Shown here piece by piece: positions 35,275 to 44,154 of a DNA stretch of 64,000 nt. Under the pieces are notes generated by a model. The model searched no databases and was not told the DNA's origin. It worked only from the letters and a program-made list of their open reading frames with translations. A program made the translations under genes and the position numbers. Position 1 is the first letter of the stretch, and each line of letters opens with the position of its first letter. The stretch is taken from positions 124,001 to 188,000 of the forward strand of contig NZ_JASNNW010000002.1 of NCBI RefSeq assembly GCF_030165005.1. Reading direction: 5' to 3'. The stretch is from Blastococcus capsensis. GTDB lineage: Bacteria; Actinomycetota; Actinomycetes; Mycobacteriales; Geodermatophilaceae.

Positions 35275-37218
35275 TCAGTCGCTGACGGGGCGGGTGAGCC
35301 GGTGCAGGCGGAGGGCGAGCTGGACCTCCAGCGCGCGGGCCGGGGACGACCAGTCGCGGCCCAGCAGCCGGCCGATCCGGTCCAGCCGCTGCGTCACCGT
35401 GTTGACGTGGACCTGCAGCGCCTCGGCAGCCCGGGCCGGTGAACTGCCCGTGTCGAAGAACGCCCGCAGCGTGCCTTCCAGGTCCGTTCCCCGCTTGGCG
35501 TCGTACTCGAGCACCGGCGCGAGCGTGGCGCGCACGAAACCCTGCACGTCGCGTCCGTCCCCGACGAGCAGTCCGAAGAAGCCCAGCTCGTCGGCGCTCG
35601 CGGCGTCCCCCGACCGGCCCAGCGCGACCAGCGTGGCGGCGCAGCGCGCCGCCTCGGCGTGTGCCGCGGCGACGGCAGTGGCACCGCGGGCCGGCCCGGC
35701 CCCGCCGACGGTGACCGGACCGGCCCCCGCCGCGCCGAGTTCCCGGCGGATGGCGGCCGCGGCCGGCCCGGCCTCCAGCCCGGGCAGGCAGAGCACGACG
35801 GAGCCACCGTGGACGCCGGCCAGGCCGCCCCGCGTCGCGGCCAGGTGCGTCGCGGCGGCCAGCGCCCGCGGTCGGCATCGGGCCTCGACCCGGGCGACGA
35901 CGACGGCGTACGGGCGGTCCAGGTCCGCGCCCAGGCGCCGGGCTCGCTCGCGCAGGCCTTCCGGGTCGCGGAGCCCGTTGCTCAGCAGCTCCTCGAGCAG
36001 CTCCCCGCGCACCCGGTTCTCCGCCTCGCCCGCCGTCCGCCGGATGAGCAGCAGCAGGGCGGTGACCAGCGCGGCCCGCTCCAGGATCCGCTGCTCGGAG
36101 TCCGAGAGTTCCTCGTCCCGGTGCAGCACCAGCCCGCCCAGCAGCTCGCTCTCCACGGTCACCGCAGCGGTCCACCAGCCGCCGTCCCGTACGGTCCGGC
36201 CGGTGGAACGGGCGAGGGTGAGGGCCCCCGCGGGATCGGGGGGCAGCTCGGATGCCCGCTCTGCGTCGGGCGGTGCGGCCCGCCCCTCTTCGTCGAGCAC
36301 GGTGATGCTGCCCCCGAGGGCCTCGGTCACCGCGGTGGCCACGTCCTCGACCCCGCCGCCGCGCAGGACGACGTCGATGAACCGGTCGTGGGCGCCGGCT
36401 GCCCGCTCGACGGAGGCGGTGTGGGCGCGCAGCCGGCGGCTGGCTGCGGACAGCTCGTCCAGGGCCGACCGGGTCTCCTCCAGGAGCCGGGCGTTGTCCA
36501 GCGCGACCGCGGCGTGGGCCGCCAGGGAACCGAGCAAGGAGACCTGCGACCGGTCGAAGGTGCGCTCTCTGCGATCGGCGGCGAAGAGGACGCCGATGAC
36601 CTGGGCGCCACGGATGAGCGGGACCCCCAGGATCGCGACGAGGCCCTCGTCGTGCACGCCGTCGTTGATCTCGGTGGTGTGCCGGAAACGGGGGTCGGCG
36701 AAGTAGCTGGCCGTCGCGTACGGGGCTGCGGTCTGGGCGACGAGCCCGCCGAGCCCGGCGCCCATCGGCAGGCGGAGGCCCTGGAAACGCGCCGAGACCG
36801 AACCGTCGGTGACCCGCATGTACGTGTCACCGCGCACCGCATCGTTCAGCGTCAGGTACGAGACGTCGCTACCGAGCAGCTGGCGAGCGCGCCGGACGAT
36901 GGCGGTGAGCACGGAGTCGACCCCGCGCAGCGCAGCGAGGTCATTGGCGGTGTCGAAGAGGGCGGAGAGCTCGGACTCCCGGCGGCGACGGACGGCGAAC
37001 GCCTCACGCACCTCCAGCGCCAGCAGCTTCACCCGCTCGAGTTCGGCCAACTCGTCGGCGTCGGCGCCGGCCGTCCGTGCGCGCACCAGCGGACGTTCGT
37101 ACTCGATCGCTGCCGCGTCCCCCAGGAGCAGCTCGAAGTACTCCGCGGCGCGTCCCGCGGCCGAGCGCGGACCGTCACCGGCGGGGGGCTGGGCCGGGGA
37201 GCGGGACACGACCGGCAT
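35275..37218 (-). CDS. GAF-domain regulator with C-terminal PucR/CdaR-type helix-turn-helix
   Basis: The 647-residue protein has an N-terminal helical part, a GAF domain (about 95-255), a middle region and a C-terminal helix-turn-helix of the PucR family (RAAEALQVHVNTVTQRLDRI near residue 610). Such regulators activate catabolic operons, binding ligand through GAF. It is 17 bases downstream of the 3-hydroxybutyrate dehydrogenase on the same strand, so it probably controls that gene or a linked pathway. The ATG at 37218 lacks a clear ribosome site; a longer start is possible. Confidence 0.82.
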   Translation of the reverse strand: MPVVSRSPAQPPAGDGPRSAAGRAAEYFELLLGDAAAIEYERPLVRARTAGADADELAELERVKLLALEVREAFAVRRRRESELSALFDTANDLAALRGVDSVLTAIVRRARQLLGSDVSYLTLNDAVRGDTYMRVTDGSVSARFQGLRLPMGAGLGGLVAQTAAPYATASYFADPRFRHTTEINDGVHDEGLVAILGVPLIRGAQVIGVLFAADRRERTFDRSQVSLLGSLAAHAAVALDNARLLEETRSALDELSAASRRLRAHTASVERAAGAHDRFIDVVLRGGGVEDVATAVTEALGGSITVLDEEGRAAPPDAERASELPPDPAGALTLARSTGRTVRDGGWWTAAVTVESELLGGLVLHRDEELSDSEQRILERAALVTALLLLIRRTAGEAENRVRGELLEELLSNGLRDPEGLRERARRLGADLDRPYAVVVARVEARCRPRALAAATHLAATRGGLAGVHGGSVVLCLPGLEAGPAAAAIRRELGAAGAGPVTVGGAGPARGATAVAAAHAEAARCAATLVALGRSGDAASADELGFFGLLVGDGRDVQGFVRATLAPVLEYDAKRGTDLEGTLRAFFDTGSSPARAAEALQVHVNTVTQRLDRIGRLLGRDWSSPARALEVQLALRLHRLTRPVSD

Positions 37219-37235
37219 TCTGGCCGGTCGAGCGC

Positions 37236-37991
37236 TCAATGTGCGCTCCACCCGCCGTCCATCACCAGGGAGGTTCCGGTGACCGACGCCGCGGCCGGCG
37301 AGCACAGCCAGGACACCGCGTCGGCCACCTCCGCCGGCTCGATGAGCCGCTTGACCGCCGCCGGCGCAAGCATCACCTGCTCCACGACCTGGTCCTCGGA
37401 CAACCCGTGCGCCTTCGCCTGGTCGGCGATCTGGCCCTCCACCAGGGGTGTCCGCACGTAGGCCGGGTTCACGCAGTTGGAGGTGACCCCCTTCCCGGCT
37501 CCCTCCAGCGCGACGACTTTCGACAGGCCCTCCAGCCCGTGCTTGGCCGTCACGTAGGCGGACTTGTAGGCCGAGGCGCGCAGCCCGTGGATCGAGCTGA
37601 TGTTCACCACCCGGCCCCAGCCGCGCTGGTACATGTGCGGCAGGGCGCCCCGGACCAGCCGGAACGGCGCCTCGAGCATGAGCCGCAGGATGTAGGAGAA
37701 GCGGTCGACCGGGAACTCGTGGAGCGGGGCCACGTGCTGCAGCCCGGCGTTGTTCACCAGGATGTCCACGGCCAGGTCGAGGGCGTCCACGGCGGAGAGG
37801 TCGGACAAGTCAACCGTGACCGCCGTGCCGCCGACCTCCGTGGCCACGGCTGCAGCGGCGTCGGCGTCCCGGTCGACGACCACGACGTCGGCGCCGTCGG
37901 CGGCCAGTCGGACGGCGCAGGCGCGGCCGATGCCGGACGCGCCACCGGTGATGAGTGCCCGCCGCCCGACCAGGGGACCGTTGACCGCCAT
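37236..37991 (-). CDS. bdhA: 3-hydroxybutyrate dehydrogenase (SDR family)
   Basis: The 251-residue protein has the SDR cofactor motif TGGASGIG (residues 15-22), NNAG, the catalytic Ser in NISSIHG and the Tyr-Lys in SAYVTAKHG. The segment NNAGLQHVAPLHEFP is typical of D-3-hydroxybutyrate dehydrogenases, which convert 3-hydroxybutyrate to acetoacetate with NAD. A PucR-like regulator follows on the same strand. Confidence 0.87.
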   Translation of the reverse strand: MAVNGPLVGRRALITGGASGIGRACAVRLAADGADVVVVDRDADAAAAVATEVGGTAVTVDLSDLSAVDALDLAVDILVNNAGLQHVAPLHEFPVDRFSYILRLMLEAPFRLVRGALPHMYQRGWGRVVNISSIHGLRASAYKSAYVTAKHGLEGLSKVVALEGAGKGVTSNCVNPAYVRTPLVEGQIADQAKAHGLSEDQVVEQVMLAPAAVKRLIEPAEVADAVSWLCSPAAASVTGTSLVMDGGWSAH

Positions 37992-38198
37992 GGTGGCGAC
38001 GCTAGGCCCCGGACGAGACGTGCCCCACGGGTGCCCACCACACAGCTGAGCGGCATGGGGTGGGGTTGTGCCACACGACTGCGGACGTCGTGACCGGGGG
38101 ACGACACCCCTGCCGGTGCGCTCCCGTGGGCGGCGCCACCAGAGTGCCGGCCTCCCGCACGCCCCCGCGTGCCAGCGGACGCCCGGGAGGGCGCTGGG

Positions 38199-38354
38199 TC
38201 AGTCGGGCTCGTTCCCGGGGCGCGCCACCGAGTCGTCCTGCTGGGCGTCGGCATCGGTGGTGAGGGTCACGTCGTCATCGCGGCGGCTCTCGGTGGGGCC
38301 GTCGTCCGCGGTGTCGGGGGAATCCCGGTAGCCGGTCGGCTCGGACCCGCTCAT
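38199..38354 (-). CDS. Small acidic protein (51 residues), coupled to the upstream small gene
   Basis: The ATG at 38354 overlaps the stop of the preceding 83-codon gene (ATGA), and AGGAG lies 11 bases upstream. The product is hydrophilic and Asp/Glu-rich (about a third acidic), ending GNEPD, with no hydrophobic core, so it is probably disordered. No family is recognised. The overlap and ribosome site support it as a real gene despite its length. Confidence 0.6.
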   Translation of the reverse strand: MSGSEPTGYRDSPDTADDGPTESRRDDDVTLTTDADAQQDDSVARPGNEPD

Positions 38355-38602
38355 CGGCCGTCATCTCCTGATCGGTTGGTCGGGGCCCCGACCTCGCCGG
38401 AGGCGCCGGCGCGCTTCGCCCGGGCGATGTCGCCGTCGGCTCGTGCGGGCAGGTCGTCGCCCTGGGCGGCGTCCCGCTCGATCGCCTCGTCGGCGGTGAG
38501 GGGCACGTCGTCGAACGATGAGGCGAGGTCGCTGTTGGCGCCAGTGCCCGACGCGGTCGGGACGTCCTGCTGGATGCGGTCGCTGCCCTGTGGGTCGGTC
38601 AT
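38351..38602 (-). CDS. Small acidic hypothetical protein (83 residues)
   Basis: AGGAGG lies six bases before the ATG, a near-ideal ribosome site. The protein is polar and acidic with a LTADEAIERDAAQGDD segment that may form a helix; no known domain is seen. It heads a two-gene unit with the overlapping 51-residue gene. The alpha/beta hydrolase gene lies behind it on the same strand, 130 bases away. Confidence 0.7.
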   Translation of the reverse strand: MTDPQGSDRIQQDVPTASGTGANSDLASSFDDVPLTADEAIERDAAQGDDLPARADGDIARAKRAGASGEVGAPTNRSGDDGR

Positions 38603-38732
38603 GCCGGCCTCCTGTCCGTCGGCGTCATCCCCCGCCCATGCCCGACGGGCGGTCGCCGAAACGGCCGGCGGCCGCCTCCCGCACGGGGAGACGGCCGCCG
38701 GCCGGGCGGGCGGGATCAGCAGCGCGCGTCGA

Positions 38733-39698
38733 TCACTTGGCCGCCGCCTGTTCCGGGGCGAAGGGCTGGTCCTCGGCCCAGTCCAGGATCTCCTCGTTCG
38801 CCTCCCGCGCCTCCTCGAGGATCATCGCGTGCGACCCGTCGTCGATGATCTCCAGGTCGGCTCCGGGAATGGCCTCGGCCATCTGCTGGGAGATGCTCAC
38901 CGGGTAGATCGTGTCCTGCAGGCCGACCATGACGAGCGTCGGCACGTCGATCTCCGGCAGCAGCGGCCGGAAGTCCGGCCGCGTGGCCAGCGCCTCCGCC
39001 CCGGCGATGTACGCCTGCTTGGAGGCCTCGTCCATGAGGCCGATCACGTAGTCGACGAGCTCGGGCTTCTCCAGCCGCGCCTCGCCGGTGAGCATCTCGT
39101 CGATGATCAGCGGCGGTACCGCTTCCGTGCCCTGCTGGTTGACGACCTCGATCAGCCCGCGCCAGGTGCCCACCTCCGGCGGGGGGGCAGGGGTTGCGAC
39201 CGTGTCGATGAGGATGATCCCGTCGAAACGGTCCGGCGCCTGCTGGTACATCGAGAAGACGATCGGGCCGCCCATCGACATGCCGCCGATGACCGCCGAC
39301 TCCACCCCGAGCTCGTCCATGACGGCGAGCACGTCACCGGCGTAGCTCTCGATCGACCCCTCGGGCTGCTCGCCCAGCGCCTCGCTGCGGCCGTAGCCGC
39401 GCAGGTCCACGGTGATCACCCGATAGCCCGCCTGCACGAGCGCCTCCCGGTTCTCGGCGAAGAGGTCACCGGTCAGCGGATAGCCGTGGATCAGGAGGAT
39501 CGGCTGGCCCTCACCCTGAGCCTGGTAGAAGATGCGTGCGCCTTCCACCTCGACGAAGCCCTCCTCGCCGGCGAACGTGCTCTCGACCGGACCCGGCCCG
39601 GCCTCGGGTGCGGGATCGGTCCCGGCTGCCGCCATTCCGAGCGGGGCCATGCAGGCAGTGGTCAGGCCGACGGCGAACAGGCTGCGGCGCAGCAGCAT
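38733..39698 (-). CDS. Secreted alpha/beta hydrolase
   Basis: The 321-residue protein has an N-terminal export signal with a twin arginine (MLLRRSLFAVGL), then an alpha/beta hydrolase fold: HGYP near residue 71 (oxyanion hole), nucleophile Ser141 in GMSMGG, an acid in LQDTIYP and His in GSHAMI. The family includes esterases, epoxide hydrolases and haloperoxidases, so the substrate is open. AGGAG precedes the ATG. Confidence 0.82.
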   Translation of the reverse strand: MLLRRSLFAVGLTTACMAPLGMAAAGTDPAPEAGPGPVESTFAGEEGFVEVEGARIFYQAQGEGQPILLIHGYPLTGDLFAENREALVQAGYRVITVDLRGYGRSEALGEQPEGSIESYAGDVLAVMDELGVESAVIGGMSMGGPIVFSMYQQAPDRFDGIILIDTVATPAPPPEVGTWRGLIEVVNQQGTEAVPPLIIDEMLTGEARLEKPELVDYVIGLMDEASKQAYIAGAEALATRPDFRPLLPEIDVPTLVMVGLQDTIYPVSISQQMAEAIPGADLEIIDDGSHAMILEEAREANEEILDWAEDQPFAPEQAAAK

Positions 39699-39869
39699 GA
39701 GGACTCCTGGGGGGATCGGGAAGGCCGGCGACAGGCATCGGTCACCGGATCGGATGCCTTCGGCCTACCCCTTGCCCCCGAGAGCGAATACGACGTTCCC
39801 ATGACGTCGGCGCGTGCGGCGGCAGGCGGCCATCCGGAGGACGGGGAGCCGCCTGCCGCCCAGCCGAGC

Positions 39870-41714
39870 TCAGAAGGCGGCCTCGTCGACCTCCATGAGG
39901 GCGTTGTCGGTGTTCTCGACGACGGCCCGCTCCGAGGTCAGCCGCGGCAGCACCTGGGTGGTGAAGAAGCGCGTGGCGGCGAGCTTGCCCTCGTAGAAGT
40001 GCCGGTCCTTCTCGGAGACCGGGCCGGCCAGGGCGGCCAGGGCCACCTCCGACTGACGGACCAGCAGCCACGCGGTGACCAGGTCACCGGTGGCCAGCAG
40101 CAGCCGGCTGGTGTTCTGGGCGACCTTGTACAGGGCCGTCATGTCCTGCTGGGCCTCGGCGAGGTGGCCGAACATGGTGGTGAGCATGCCCTGGACATCG
40201 GCGAGCGCGGTCGCCAGCAGCGCCCGTTCCTGCTTGAGCCGGCCGTTGCCGGCCTCGGCGTCGATGGTGGCCTGGATCTGCGAGGCCACCCAGGTCAGCG
40301 CGACGCCGCCGTCCTTGACGATCTTCCGGAAGAAGAAGTCCTGACCCTGGATCGCGGTGGTGCCCTCGTAGAGGGTGTCGATCTTGGAATCGCGGATGTA
40401 CTGCTCGATCGGGTAGTCCTGCAGATATCCCGAGCCGCCCAGGGTCTGCAGCGACTCGGCGGTGAGCAGCTGGGTGGCGCGCTCGGAGCCGAAGCCCTTC
40501 ACGATCGGCAGCAGCAGGTCGTTGACCTGCTCGGCCAGCTTCGCGTCCTCGCTCTTCCCGGTCCCGGCGGCCTCGGCCTCGGTGACCTGGTCGCGGAAGC
40601 TCGCCGCGTAGAGGTACAGGGCGCGCATGCCCTCGGCGTAGGACTTCTGCAGCATCAGCGACCGGCGGACGTCCGGGTGGTGGGTGATCGTCACACGGGG
40701 GGCGTCCTTGCTCGTGGCGGTGAGGTCGGCGCCCTGGACGCGGGTCTTCGCGTAGTCCAGCGCGACCTGGTAGCCGGCCGAGAGGGTGGCGATGGCCTTC
40801 GCGCCCACGAACATGCGTGCGTGCTCGATGACCTCGAACATCTGCGCGATGCCGTCGTGCACCTCGCCGACCAGCCAGCCCTGCGCCGGCACGGGGCCGT
40901 CGCCGAAGGTCAGCTCGCAGGTCGTGGACACCTTGAGGCCCATCTTCTTCTCGACGTTGGTGACGTAGGCGCCGTTGCGCTCGCCCAGCTCGCCGGTCGC
41001 GAGGTCGACGTGGAACTTGGGGACGACGAACAGCGACAGACCCTTGGTGCCGGCCTTCGCGCCCTCGGGGCGGGCCAGGACCAGGTGGACGATGTTGTCG
41101 CTCAGGTCGTGCTCGGCGGAGGTGATGAAGCGCTTCACGCCGGAGATGTGCCAGGAGCCGTCGGGCTGCTGGACGGCCTTGGTGGTGCCGGCGCCGACGT
41201 CGGAGCCGGCGTCGGGCTCGGTGAGCACCATCGTGGCGCCCCAGCCATTCTCCAGCATCAGCTCGGCCATGCGCTTCTGGTCAGGGGTGCCCAGCTCGTC
41301 GAGGATGGCCGCGAAGGCCGCGCCCGAGCCGTACATGAACGCCGCCGGGTTGGCGCCGAGGATCATCTCGAAGGCGCCCCACGTCAGGGCGTGCGGTGCG
41401 CCGAAACCGCCCAGGTGCTCGGGTAGGTCGAGCCGGTACCACTCGCCGTCCTCGATGGCCTTGACCGACTTCTTGAACGACTCGGGGAGCATGACCGAGT
41501 TCGTCGCCGGGTCGAACACCGGGGGGTTGCGGTCGGCGTCGGCGAACGACGCGGCGACCGGCCCCTCGGCCAGCCGGCGGATCTCCCTGAGGATCCCGCG
41601 GGCGGTCTCGACGTCCATCTGCTCGAACGGCCCGGTGCCGAAGCGGTCCTTCGTGTCCTGGAACTCGAAGAGGTTGAACTCGAGGTCCCGCAGGTTGGCG
41701 GTGTAGTGCGTCAT
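39870..41714 (-). CDS. Acyl-CoA dehydrogenase
   Basis: The 614-residue protein is of the longer acyl-CoA dehydrogenase type, with an N-terminal extension, the flavin-binding segment [13 protein letters not shown], and the catalytic glutamate in [21 protein letters not shown]-terminal domain of about 120 residues follows. It introduces the first double bond of fatty acyl-CoA oxidation in the cytoplasm, feeding electrons to ETF. A pair of palindromic operators lies 43 bases upstream. It stands alone; no beta-oxidation partner is beside it. Confidence 0.92.
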   Translation of the reverse strand: MTHYTANLRDLEFNLFEFQDTKDRFGTGPFEQMDVETARGILREIRRLAEGPVAASFADADRNPPVFDPATNSVMLPESFKKSVKAIEDGEWYRLDLPEHLGGFGAPHALTWGAFEMILGANPAAFMYGSGAAFAAILDELGTPDQKRMAELMLENGWGATMVLTEPDAGSDVGAGTTKAVQQPDGSWHISGVKRFITSAEHDLSDNIVHLVLARPEGAKAGTKGLSLFVVPKFHVDLATGELGERNGAYVTNVEKKMGLKVSTTCELTFGDGPVPAQGWLVGEVHDGIAQMFEVIEHARMFVGAKAIATLSAGYQVALDYAKTRVQGADLTATSKDAPRVTITHHPDVRRSLMLQKSYAEGMRALYLYAASFRDQVTEAEAAGTGKSEDAKLAEQVNDLLLPIVKGFGSERATQLLTAESLQTLGGSGYLQDYPIEQYIRDSKIDTLYEGTTAIQGQDFFFRKIVKDGGVALTWVASQIQATIDAEAGNGRLKQERALLATALADVQGMLTTMFGHLAEAQQDMTALYKVAQNTSRLLLATGDLVTAWLLVRQSEVALAALAGPVSEKDRHFYEGKLAATRFFTTQVLPRLTSERAVVENTDNALMEVDEAAF

Positions 41715-41756
41715 TGGGCTCAGGCTCCCGTGCTCCGTGCCGGCGTACGGCGTCGT

Positions 41757-41795
41757 GCTACTCGCGAGTAACAAACGCTATTACTCGCGAGTAGC
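41757..41795. promoter_or_regulatory. Double palindromic operator upstream of the acyl-CoA dehydrogenase
   Basis: The 12-bp palindrome TACTCGCGAGTA occurs twice (41759-41770 and 41782-41793). The whole is also a 15-bp inverted repeat around nine bases. This is the architecture of a TetR-family site bound by two dimers. A TetR gene at 42881-43507 is nearby, but its link to this site is unproven. Confidence 0.75.
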
Positions 41796-41852
41796 AACGG
41801 CAAGCGCCGGGTTCCCCGACACGCCTGCGGCGGGGTGCCTGACCCGGACGGG

Positions 41853-42233
41853 TCAGCGCTTGCGGCGCCTGGCCCGGCGGACGAGGCCGGCCAGCCACAC
41901 CAGGAGCCCGCCCAGGGCCGCGGCGATCAGCAGCGCCAGCACCAGCGGCCCCTGGACATCGGTGAAGACCAGGCTGATCTGCACCGTCTGGCCGTTGAAC
42001 ACCACGAAGAGCACCAGCAGGACGGTGACGAAGATCAGCAGCGCCAGGGCCAGCGTGCGGCCGATCGTCCGTCCGGCGTGCCGCTCCTTCTGCGGAGCCT
42101 GCGGGGCCTGCTGTGGCGGTGCGGGCGGCGGCGCCGCGGGCTCGCCGTCTGCGGGGCCGGTGGGGCCGTTCCCCAGCCCGACGTCGAGCGGGTCGCCGGG
42201 CGTGCCGGGTGTCGGCCGGCCGGGCCCGGTCAT
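41853..42233 (-). CDS. LapA-domain (DUF1049) membrane protein
   Basis: The 126-residue protein has a proline/glycine-rich cytoplasmic region (1-60), two hydrophobic helices separated by the NGQTVQISLVF segment typical of LapA domains, and a basic tail. The family is membrane-bound, with a role in envelope assembly in proteobacteria and unknown role here. Its ATG overlaps the stop of a 56-codon small gene (ATGA). Confidence 0.75.
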   Translation of the reverse strand: MTGPGRPTPGTPGDPLDVGLGNGPTGPADGEPAAPPPAPPQQAPQAPQKERHAGRTIGRTLALALLIFVTVLLVLFVVFNGQTVQISLVFTDVQGPLVLALLIAAALGGLLVWLAGLVRRARRRKR

Positions 42234-42400
42234 CGGGCGTCCGGCTCGGTGTCGGCCGGCGGGTACGCCGGGCCGGCGATGCCGTCGGCCGGCCCCTCGG
42301 TGGCGCCCAGGGACTCGCGGTCCTCGCCCGGCGCCTTCTGCGCGCCGAGCGGCTGGGCTTCGCGGTCGGACCCTGCGTTGTTCTCGTCGGGCATGGTCAT
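42230..42400 (-). CDS. Small acidic hypothetical protein (56 residues) coupled to the LapA-domain gene
   Basis: The frame ends in an ATGA overlap with the LapA-domain gene. The product is hydrophilic, acidic and glycine/proline-rich, with the AYPPADTEPD tail, and is probably disordered. There is no clear ribosome site before either of the two nearby ATG codons, so confidence is moderate. It resembles the other short acidic genes of this region in composition, not in alignable sequence. Confidence 0.5.
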   Translation of the reverse strand: MTMPDENNAGSDREAQPLGAQKAPGEDRESLGATEGPADGIAGPAYPPADTEPDAR

Positions 42401-42439
42401 GCCGGCAAGCTTGCCCGTGGGCAGGTGCGGGGAAACCGC

Positions 42440-42865
42440 TCAGTCGCTCAGCGCCGGGCCGGCCTCGTGCGCCGGGTGCCCGGCGGTCCGCTCGCGCTGC
42501 TTCATGCGGGCCTCGAAGACGTGCCGGTCCCCGCCGGCGAGCTCCTCGCGCGCGCGTTCGTCGTACGCGCGGAAGCTGCTCCAGTAGTTCTCGTCGAAAT
42601 CCTCGACGATCTGGAAGGTCCACCGGTCGGCGATGACGTTCCGCCCGACGAGGTCCCGCTCCAGGTCCGCGGCCAGCCGCGCCGCGCCCGCCTCCCCGAA
42701 CAGCTCGACGGACTCCTGCAGCAGGCGGTCGGCCTTGCCGGTGAGCTGGTGGAAGGCGTAGAGGAAGCCGCGAGCCTGGTCCACGGTCTCCAGGGCCTCG
42801 GACAGCTTGCCCAGCGCTGCCACGGTGGTGTCGTCGAGGTCGGGACGCGTGCGGTCGTACGTCAC
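42440..42865 (-). CDS. Conserved hypothetical protein (141 residues)
   Basis: The protein is mostly helical, with TVAALGKLSEALETVDQARGFLYAFHQLTGKADRLL as its first half. The second half has VIADRWTFQIVEDFDENYWSSF. No known domain is recognised, but the amphipathic helices and codon use are those of a real protein. It starts at a GTG and lies 15 bases behind the TetR gene on the same strand, so the two are probably one operon. Confidence 0.7.
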   Translation of the reverse strand: MTYDRTRPDLDDTTVAALGKLSEALETVDQARGFLYAFHQLTGKADRLLQESVELFGEAGAARLAADLERDLVGRNVIADRWTFQIVEDFDENYWSSFRAYDERAREELAGGDRHVFEARMKQRERTAGHPAHEAGPALSD

Positions 42866-42880
42866 CGGCCCATCCTGCGG

Positions 42881-43507
42881 TCAGCCCTGCGCGACCGCGA
42901 TCTCGATCAGCCGCTCGGCCAGTTGCCGGCCGTGCGCGGCGGGCCCGTCTGGGCCCAGCAGGCCGCCGGACAGGTACATGCCGTCGATGATCAGGTGGAT
43001 CTGGGCGGCCAGGTCGTCCCCGTCGCCGGGCACGACCTCGTCGGCCAGACGCTCCAGGCGGGTGTGCAGCTCGAACTTGTAGTCGGCTGCCGCGCTGCGC
43101 GCCGGGTGCTGCGGGTCGTCGTACTCGCTGCTGACGTTGGTGAACGGGCAGCCACGGAAGCCGGTGCGGGTGACGTCCCGCTCCACGGCGTCGACCACCG
43201 ACAGCAGCGCGGCCCGCGGGTCACCCTCCAGCCGGTCCAGCTCGGCGTCGATGAACGCCAGCACCGTGGCCGCCTTGCGGGTCAGGTACGCCCCGACGAG
43301 GTCGTCCTTGCTCTTGAAGAGCCGGTACACCGTCATCTTGCCCAGCCCGGTCTCGCGGACCAGCTCGTCCATCCCGACGCTGCGCGAGCTGCGGCCGGAG
43401 AAGAGGCGCTCGGCGGTGTCGAGCACGATCGCCTGCCGCTCGGCGCGGCTGCGTCGGACCGGTGCCGAGCTGTCGTCGGCGGGAGCGAGATCCAGGGCGG
43501 CGGTCAC
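42881..43507 (-). CDS. TetR/AcrR-family transcriptional regulator
   Basis: The 208-residue protein has an N-terminal TetR helix-turn-helix (SVGMDELVRETGLGKMTVYRLFKSKDDL, about residues 43-70) and a helical ligand domain with RGCPFTNVSSEY, seen in TetR_C-type regulators of oxidative or efflux genes. It probably represses its own operon with the downstream 141-residue gene. No operator was identified directly upstream. Confidence 0.85.
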   Translation of the reverse strand: MTAALDLAPADDSSAPVRRSRAERQAIVLDTAERLFSGRSSRSVGMDELVRETGLGKMTVYRLFKSKDDLVGAYLTRKAATVLAFIDAELDRLEGDPRAALLSVVDAVERDVTRTGFRGCPFTNVSSEYDDPQHPARSAAADYKFELHTRLERLADEVVPGDGDDLAAQIHLIIDGMYLSGGLLGPDGPAAHGRQLAERLIEIAVAQG

Positions 43508-43707
43508 GTCAGCGAGGATGCACCAGGCCCGTGACGGAGCAGTTCACGGCACGCCGACGTGGTTGCTCTGGGTGACGAGAGGCAGCCGGGAGGGGGGTGG
43601 TAGGGGGGAGCGGTGGGATCGCTGTGGCAACCCGTGGTGACGTGTCGGAGCGGCCTTCTGCAGGGTCCGCCGCGAGCTTGCGAGCGGTGGGGGCAGGAGG
43701 CCCTTCT

Positions 43708-43851
43708 TCAGTCGCGGCGGGTGCGGCGCGGGTTGGCCAGCAGCCGGGCGACGGCGCGGACCGCGGCCTCGGCGGTGGGCTCCTCGCGGGACCCGTTGGA
43801 CGACTCGTCGGTGGCCTGGCGCTGCTTCCCGGTCTCCTCCATGTGCCGCAT
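43708..43851 (-). CDS. Putative small protein (47 residues)
   Basis: The 47-codon frame has a charged first half (EETGKQRQATDESSNG) and an amphipathic helix ending in a basic tail (AVRAVARLLANPRRTRRD). Composition looks like protein, unlike random GC-rich frames. There is no strong ribosome site. It is one of several short genes on this strand. Confidence 0.4.
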   Translation of the reverse strand: MRHMEETGKQRQATDESSNGSREEPTAEAAVRAVARLLANPRRTRRD

Positions 43852-43932
43852 CGTGCCCGATGGAGCACCCGGGGAAACGGCGCATCGCTCGCCCGGGTGA
43901 GAGGCCGATCACCTGTGGCGGCCCGGTGCGGC

Positions 43933-44088
43933 TCAGACGTCGGGAGCGTCCGCGCCGCCTCCGGCGGCGTCGTCCCGTCCCTCGGCCGGCTCCTCGGGGT
44001 GCGGCGTCCGGCCACTGCCGGCCTCATCGCCGGCCGGGTCGCCCTCCGCACGCTCGGCGCTGCGGGGGGTGCGGTGGGCTTCGCTCAT
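43933..44088 (-). CDS. Small acidic protein (51 residues)
   Basis: GAGGAGG lies six to eight bases before the ATG, a strong ribosome site. The product is hydrophilic, with repeated Asp/Glu, Gly and Pro and no hydrophobic segment, ending GADAPDV; probably disordered. No family is recognised. It follows the ribokinase gene by 66 bases on the same strand, so it may be cotranscribed with it. Confidence 0.55.
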   Translation of the reverse strand: MSEAHRTPRSAERAEGDPAGDEAGSGRTPHPEEPAEGRDDAAGGGADAPDV

Positions 44089-44154
44089 GTCGGCTCCTCC
44101 TCGGGATGCGGGTCTCAGGCCCTGTGCCCGATCCTCCGGCCGGTGAACCGCAGC

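Noticed and set aside
38169-41426. A 1085-codon plus-strand frame
   Set aside because: It mirrors the alpha/beta hydrolase and acyl-CoA dehydrogenase on the other strand, which have clear family motifs and ribosome sites.
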